The notes under the pieces: model-generated
Told to the model about the DNA's origin: nothing
The model's input: only the letters and a program-made list of their open reading frames with translations
Databases searched by the model: none
Program-made: the position numbers and the translations under genes
NCBI GenBank assembly: GCA_965277745.1
Contig: OZ255837.1
Location: 2,294,001 to 2,358,000, forward strand
DNA: 64,000 bases
Reading direction: 5' to 3'
DNA from: G965277745 sp965277745
Lineage (GTDB): Bacteria; Pseudomonadota; Gammaproteobacteria; Cardiobacteriales; Cardiobacteriaceae
Shown here: in pieces, positions 60,388-64,000 of the stretch
How the letters are laid out: each line of letters starts with the position of its first letter
Position numbering within the stretch: position 1 is the first letter of the stretch

Positions 60388-60732
60388 ATGAGTGAAACCC
60401 TATTTATCCGATCAAAGAAGCGTCCGGGCTTCCGCCGTGCTGATATGTATTTTCCCTTTGAAGGGGTGGAAGTACCTGTCAGTGAATTGACTGAAGAGCA
60501 GTCAAAACAGCTCCAAGCGGAAAGCAACTTGGTAATCGGTGAAGGTGTCGGTGTCGATACCGTGCCTGATGAAAACATGGAAGACATGGAAGACATTGTT
60601 GAAGCCATCGCCATGCTTGACCCGGACAAAAAGCCCAACGTCAAAGAACTCGAAGGTGTGCTTGGTTTTGACATCACGGCCGCCCAGCGTGACAAAGCCT
60701 GGGATGTTTACCAGGACAGGGCAGGCCAATGA
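60388..60732 (+). CDS. Mu gp35/HI1506-like head-associated protein
   Basis: 114 residues: FIRSKKRPGFRRADMYFPFE, GVEVPVSELTEEQSKQLQAE, then a C-terminal acidic and helical part (DPDKKPNVKELEGVLGFDIT). Family members follow gpT in Mu-like phages and are thought to decorate or stabilise the head. A GGAGG ribosome site precedes ATG 60388. Confidence 0.78.
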   Translation: MSETLFIRSKKRPGFRRADMYFPFEGVEVPVSELTEEQSKQLQAESNLVIGEGVGVDTVPDENMEDMEDIVEAIAMLDPDKKPNVKELEGVLGFDITAAQRDKAWDVYQDRAGQ

Positions 60733-60757
60733 AAAAAGTTTCGAAGGTTGGATGTTA

Positions 60758-61201
60758 ATGCCCTATGCAAATACTCAGGACATCATTGACCGCTATGGTG
60801 AAGATTTCCTATTTACCCTAGCAGACCGCGACCGCGATGACGACCTGGACACCACGGCTGTCGATAACGCCCTGTCTGATGCAAGCGGGTTGATGGATTC
60901 GTACCTGTCAACCCGTTTTGCGCTTCCACTTGAAAATATGCCGGCACTGCTGAAACGTCTTTGCATAGATATTGCTGTCTACTGGCTTTCAGAAGATGGC
61001 GGTGGCGCAACAGAGGAAAAACGCCAACGCTATGAAGACACTATCGCTTGGTTAAAACGAATAAGCAAGGGAGAAACAGAACTTGGCCTGGGTTCGGATT
61101 CCAAGGGTAGTACTGACGATGGAGACACAGCATCCAGCGATGGTGTGCTTATCCAATCCAATGAACGGCTTTTTAGCCGTAACAAGTTGCGGGGGTGGTG
61201 A
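60758..61201 (+). CDS. DUF1320 (Mu gp36-like) head-tail joining protein
   Basis: 147 residues from ATG 60758; ATG 60752 two codons earlier is equally possible (AAGG at 60744-60747). Motifs: YANTQDIIDRYGEDFLFTLA, DALSDASGLMDSYLSTRFAL, LLKRLCIDIAVYWLSED. It acts in connector formation. The stop overlaps the next gene's start by one base. Confidence 0.85.
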   Translation: MPYANTQDIIDRYGEDFLFTLADRDRDDDLDTTAVDNALSDASGLMDSYLSTRFALPLENMPALLKRLCIDIAVYWLSEDGGGATEEKRQRYEDTIAWLKRISKGETELGLGSDSKGSTDDGDTASSDGVLIQSNERLFSRNKLRGW

Positions 61202-61650
61202 TGGCCGGCATCGGTGGCTCTATCGGTTTACAAGGTATTGACCGTTTAAACGCAGTGCTAGGCAGGCTGGCGGAGGTGGATCCGACCCGTATCCTTTCTG
61301 TGCTGGGCGGTCTTGTAGAGCAACAAACCAAAGACCGTATAGAGATCGAGCGTAAAAGCCCGGACGATGATGCATGGCCGGAATGGTCGCCGCTGTATGC
61401 TGTCACCCGGCATGGCAATCAAGATTTGCTACAAAGCAAAGGGCACCTGGTTGATTCCATCCAGTCTGTTGCCGGCTTTGGACAAACAGAAATAGGCTCC
61501 AACCTTGTCTATGCCGCCACTCACCAATTCGGTGATGCCGAGCGCAGTATTCCTAAACGTGAATTTATGGGCGTGGGACGAGACAACCTCCTTGATTTGC
61601 AATATGCCCTCGATGAGTGGGCAGACAAGTTGATTATGGGGGCAACATGA
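61201..61650 (+). CDS. Phage virion morphogenesis protein (Mu gpG/P2 S-like)
   Basis: 149 residues from ATG 61201. VEQQTKDRIEIERKSPDDDA, WPEWSPLYAVTRHGNQDLLQ, LVYAATHQFGDAERSIPKRE and FMGVG are the usual family blocks (tail completion). An upstream GTG at 61195 is disfavoured because the ATG overlaps the previous stop (TGATG). Confidence 0.88.
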   Translation: MAGIGGSIGLQGIDRLNAVLGRLAEVDPTRILSVLGGLVEQQTKDRIEIERKSPDDDAWPEWSPLYAVTRHGNQDLLQSKGHLVDSIQSVAGFGQTEIGSNLVYAATHQFGDAERSIPKREFMGVGRDNLLDLQYALDEWADKLIMGAT

Positions 61651-62177
61651 AGCTGAAAGAACTACGCCAAGCCGTTATTGACCAGATCAAGCACGACATG
61701 CCAAAGCTACGTGCTGTTGACGCTCACCCCGGACGTTTCAACTTGGAAGAGCTTAAACGAATTGCTACCAAGTTGCCTGCAATCCGTGTGGCGTTGATGA
61801 GTAGCCCCCAAATAAAGCAGATTGAAACTGGAGAAAAAGAAGCCGTTGTCAGAATGGCTGCTTTTGTGATTACAGGTGATAGGCGCGGCCTACCAAAAGA
61901 TGATGCAGCGTTGGCACTAGTTGAAGCCCTGTTGGTGCTGATCCCCAGTCAGCGTTGGAGCATTAAAGGTGTTTTGGATGCTGTCAACGTCAAGGCGGAC
62001 AACCTATTTTCAGGAAAAGTAGAACGTCAAGGGGTCGCTATGTGGGCTATCACATGGGAACAACCCATACGCCTTGGTGAAGATGTTTGGGGCGGCGGTG
62101 TACTGCCTACAGAAGTATATATCAGTGATGATTCCGACAGCTTTGGTGACGAATCCAGCTATGAGCAGGTGGCCTGA
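61647..62177 (+). CDS. DUF1834 (Mu gp37-like) protein
   Basis: 176 residues from ATG 61647 (ATGA overlap). LKELRQAVIDQIKHDMPKLR, VVRMAAFVITGDRRGLPKDD, NLFSGKVERQGVAMWAITWE and QPI fit the DUF1834 tail-terminator-like family of Mu-type phages. The open frame extends 10 codons upstream, but the overlap start is typical of this operon. Confidence 0.83.
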   Translation: MKLKELRQAVIDQIKHDMPKLRAVDAHPGRFNLEELKRIATKLPAIRVALMSSPQIKQIETGEKEAVVRMAAFVITGDRRGLPKDDAALALVEALLVLIPSQRWSIKGVLDAVNVKADNLFSGKVERQGVAMWAITWEQPIRLGEDVWGGGVLPTEVYISDDSDSFGDESSYEQVA

Positions 62178-62764
62178 TGTCGGATGTCATGCGGCGCCTG
62201 AACGAGCTTGAAAGAAGGTTGGCCAATGTCATTTTGCTGGGTACCATCGTTGAAGCGGATTACGACAATGCCCTGATAAAGGCCAAGTCTGGAGAACTGG
62301 AAACCGGCTGGCTGAACTGGATTGGTACCCGTGCCAGCAATGATGTTGACTGGTGGGCACCGGAAGTAGGGGAACAAGTTGTCGTTATGTGCCCCAACGG
62401 TGACCCGGAATTAGGGGTGGTGTTGCCAGCCATCTACCAGAATAAACACCCTGCAACCGACAATAAGCCAACCGTGCGCCGTGTGCGCTTTGCTAATGGT
62501 GCTGACTTCAGTTATGACCGTGAAGCCAATGCGTTAAAGATCATATTACCTGAAGGAGCTACAACAGAATTAGTCTCCGGTGGCGGGATTGCCATGACTG
62601 GAGACACCACTATCGCTGGCAAGCTTCATGTAACCGGAGACATTAAGGGTGGCAAGGATATCACGGACAAAACCCGTTCTATGCAATCTGACCGCGATAT
62701 TTACAACGGCCACGATCACCCACACGGAGACCCAACAGTGGGTAAGGTAAATCAGAAACAATGA
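62177..62764 (+). CDS. Baseplate assembly protein V (P2 gpV/Mu gp45-like)
   Basis: 195 residues: MRRLNELERRLANVILLGTI, RASNDVDWWAPEVGEQVVVM, PNGDPELGVVLPAIYQNKHP (OB-fold), then a beta-helical tail (ISYD-like FSYDREANALKIILPEGATT, ITLTGDT-like IAMTGDTTIAGKLHVTGDIK) and a final histidine pair HDHPHGD that resembles the metal-binding spike tip. Forms the membrane-piercing spike. Confidence 0.9.
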   Translation: MSDVMRRLNELERRLANVILLGTIVEADYDNALIKAKSGELETGWLNWIGTRASNDVDWWAPEVGEQVVVMCPNGDPELGVVLPAIYQNKHPATDNKPTVRRVRFANGADFSYDREANALKIILPEGATTELVSGGGIAMTGDTTIAGKLHVTGDIKGGKDITDKTRSMQSDRDIYNGHDHPHGDPTVGKVNQKQ

Positions 62765-63096
62765 ACGGTATGAACAGCAAGACAGGTAAGCTACTCAAGG
62801 GGCATGCTCATTTACGTCAGAGCATCGCCGACATTCTGACTACACCCATCGGTAGCCGGATAATGCGCCGTGATTACGGTAGCCGCCTATTCGACCTGGT
62901 AGATGCACCAACCAATGAAGAAACCACAGCAGAAATCTATGCCGCTACGGCTGAAGCATTGGACCGCTGGGAACCACGGCTACGCCTACTCAGTGTATCG
63001 GTCAGCCGGATCAACGAAGGAAAAATCACCCTTGATCTTGTCGGGGAGTATCTACCCGACGGAAAAGCAATGAAATTAGAAGGGGTTGTTGTATGA
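62761..63096 (+). CDS. Baseplate wedge protein, GPW/gp25 family (P2 W-like)
   Basis: 111 residues: HLRQSIADILTTPIGSRIMR, RDYGSRLFDLVDAPTNEETT, ALDRWEPRLRLLSVSVSRI. Typical gp25-like lysozyme-fold wedge component. Start overlaps gpV stop (ATGA), and stop overlaps gpJ start (ATGA). Confidence 0.92.
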   Translation: MNGMNSKTGKLLKGHAHLRQSIADILTTPIGSRIMRRDYGSRLFDLVDAPTNEETTAEIYAATAEALDRWEPRLRLLSVSVSRINEGKITLDLVGEYLPDGKAMKLEGVVV

Positions 63097-63983
63097 CCAA
63101 CGCTATCGATTTGTCGCTATTGCCCGCCCCGGATGTAGTGCAACCGCTGGATTATGAGACAATCCTGGCAGAAATGCTGGATGACTTGCGTAACCGTTCC
63201 AGCGAATTCACTGCTTTGGTGGAATCAGACCCCGCCTATAAGATTTTGGAGGTGGCCGCGTATCGTGAATCCTTGTTACGGCAGAGGGTGAACGATGCCG
63301 CCCGATCAGTGATGGTAGCTTATGCCGGCGGTGCTGACTTGGATAATCTGGCCGCGTTGTTCGGTGTCGAACGCCAGATCATTGAAGAGGGTAACTCTGA
63401 AGCAACACCCCCCACGCCAACCGTTTTTGAGGATGACGAGCGGTTACGATCCAGAATCCCCTTGTCACTGGAAGGCTACAGTACGGCCGGCCCCGTTGGT
63501 GCCTATGTCTATCACACCCTAGCTGCTGCCAGCGCAGTCAAAGACGTAGCTGTTACCAGCCCGTCCCCCGGTGAAGTAATCGTCACCGTATTGAGTATCT
63601 ACGGAAACGGGGTGCCCGATACCGAACTGCTTCAAGTTGTAACAGATCGCCTCAACGACAAGGACATACGTCCACTAACTGACCATGTGACGGTACAAGC
63701 GGCAGAAATCGTTGAATACAACATCACGGCCAATCTGGTTTTCTACAGCGGTCCTGGTAAGTCGGTTGTTGCAGATGCAGCCAGAAAGACAGTCGCTGAG
63801 CATGCAGAACAACAACATAGACTTGGCTTTGATATCACTTTGTCTGGGTTGTATGCAGCCTTGCACCAGCCCGGTGTTCAGAACGTCACCCTCACTAGCC
63901 CTGCTGCCGACATCCTCGTTCGGGAGCATCAGGCGGCCTTTGCTATCAACATTGACGTGACTGAAGGCGGCTCGGATGAGTGA
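63093..63983 (+). CDS. Baseplate assembly protein J (P2 J-like)
   Basis: 296 residues: DLSLLPAPDVVQPLDYETIL, YKILEVAAYRESLLRQRVND, YAGGADLDNLAALFGVERQI, SLEGYSTAGPVGAYVYHTLA, DVAVTSPSPGEVIVTVLSIY. Complete and of normal length. Part of the V-W-J-I baseplate module. Confidence 0.93.
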   Translation: MTNAIDLSLLPAPDVVQPLDYETILAEMLDDLRNRSSEFTALVESDPAYKILEVAAYRESLLRQRVNDAARSVMVAYAGGADLDNLAALFGVERQIIEEGNSEATPPTPTVFEDDERLRSRIPLSLEGYSTAGPVGAYVYHTLAAASAVKDVAVTSPSPGEVIVTVLSIYGNGVPDTELLQVVTDRLNDKDIRPLTDHVTVQAAEIVEYNITANLVFYSGPGKSVVADAARKTVAEHAEQQHRLGFDITLSGLYAALHQPGVQNVTLTSPAADILVREHQAAFAINIDVTEGGSDE

Positions 63984-64000
63984 TTCACTATTACCTCTGA
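63976..64000 (+). CDS. Tail protein I (P2 I-like), start only
   Basis: ATG 63976 overlaps the J stop by eight bases and reads MSDSLLPL before the window ends, the typical opening of P2 gpI proteins (formation of the tail fibre-baseplate link). Order V-W-J-I supports this despite only eight codons being visible. Confidence 0.65.

Overview
The window reads as a chromosome segment of a host-associated, IS-rich gammaproteobacterium. This rests on a GyrB of about 800 residues with the long Gram-negative insert, NadR/PnuC-type NAD salvage, a trimeric autotransporter fragment, an IS1016-like element and a Mu/P2-type prophage. The exact genus cannot be fixed from the sequence alone. Several host genes are broken (tmcA, a PLP-enzyme gene, alsK, higB), and most IS copies carry disabling mutations, which suggests ongoing genome decay.

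Layout. 1-7.8 kb is housekeeping: asd (partial, minus strand), then dgt, nadR, pnuC and a CaiB/BaiF CoA-transferase gene packed head to tail, then gyrB behind an extended -10 promoter. 7.8-9.9 kb holds a secreted Sel1-repeat gene flanked by a 223-bp direct repeat; the upstream repeat contains the 3' stub of a lost paralogue. 9.9-12.5 kb is a three-level nest of insertion sequences. 12.5-17.2 kb has a frameshifted cysteine-synthase-like pseudogene coupled to a MATE exporter, a short-form adk, aroC, and tmcA cut off after about 190 codons. 17.2-18.8 kb is IS1595, IS630, IS481 and IS5 material. polA follows (19.4-22.1 kb), then an inverted pair of IS481 copies, one carrying an IS5-type element.

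24.9-32.2 kb is an AT-rich, IS-bracketed catabolic operon on the minus strand: LsrB/RbsB-like binding protein, two-domain ATPase, two permeases, an AlsE-type epimerase, a frameshifted AlsK-type ROK kinase and a PfkB/ribokinase. It looks like a D-allose/D-allulose-type import and phosphorylation pathway gained by transfer. 32.2-37 kb is again mobile debris: an IS630-family element sits in higB of a HigBA toxin-antitoxin pair, followed by an adhesin fragment and another IS630-family element.

37.2-64 kb is a prophage running off the right edge. Its control region is lambda-like: an S24 repressor, a Cro-like gene, and two matching inverted-repeat operators over divergent PL and PR promoters. The leftward early operon encodes small early proteins, a DUF2800 nuclease, a DUF2815 protein, a family A DNA polymerase, a PAPS-reductase-like PP-loop enzyme, a VRR-NUC nuclease, a frameshifted SNF2 helicase and an excisionase-like HTH protein; no integrase is visible. 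Rightward genes are a primase-helicase, an iteron-rich noncoding block, a Mor-like activator, lysis genes with nested spanins, the terminase, Mu-like head genes and P2-like baseplate genes.

The observations most worth following are a HEMGH metallopeptidase domain fused to the head-morphogenesis protein with a tiny acidic gene directly behind it, the PP-loop enzyme in the replication operon, an exported lysogen-expressed protein behind the repressor, a NYN-domain gene, an 18-bp palindrome repeated ahead of two late-gene blocks, and the iteron block behind the primase.
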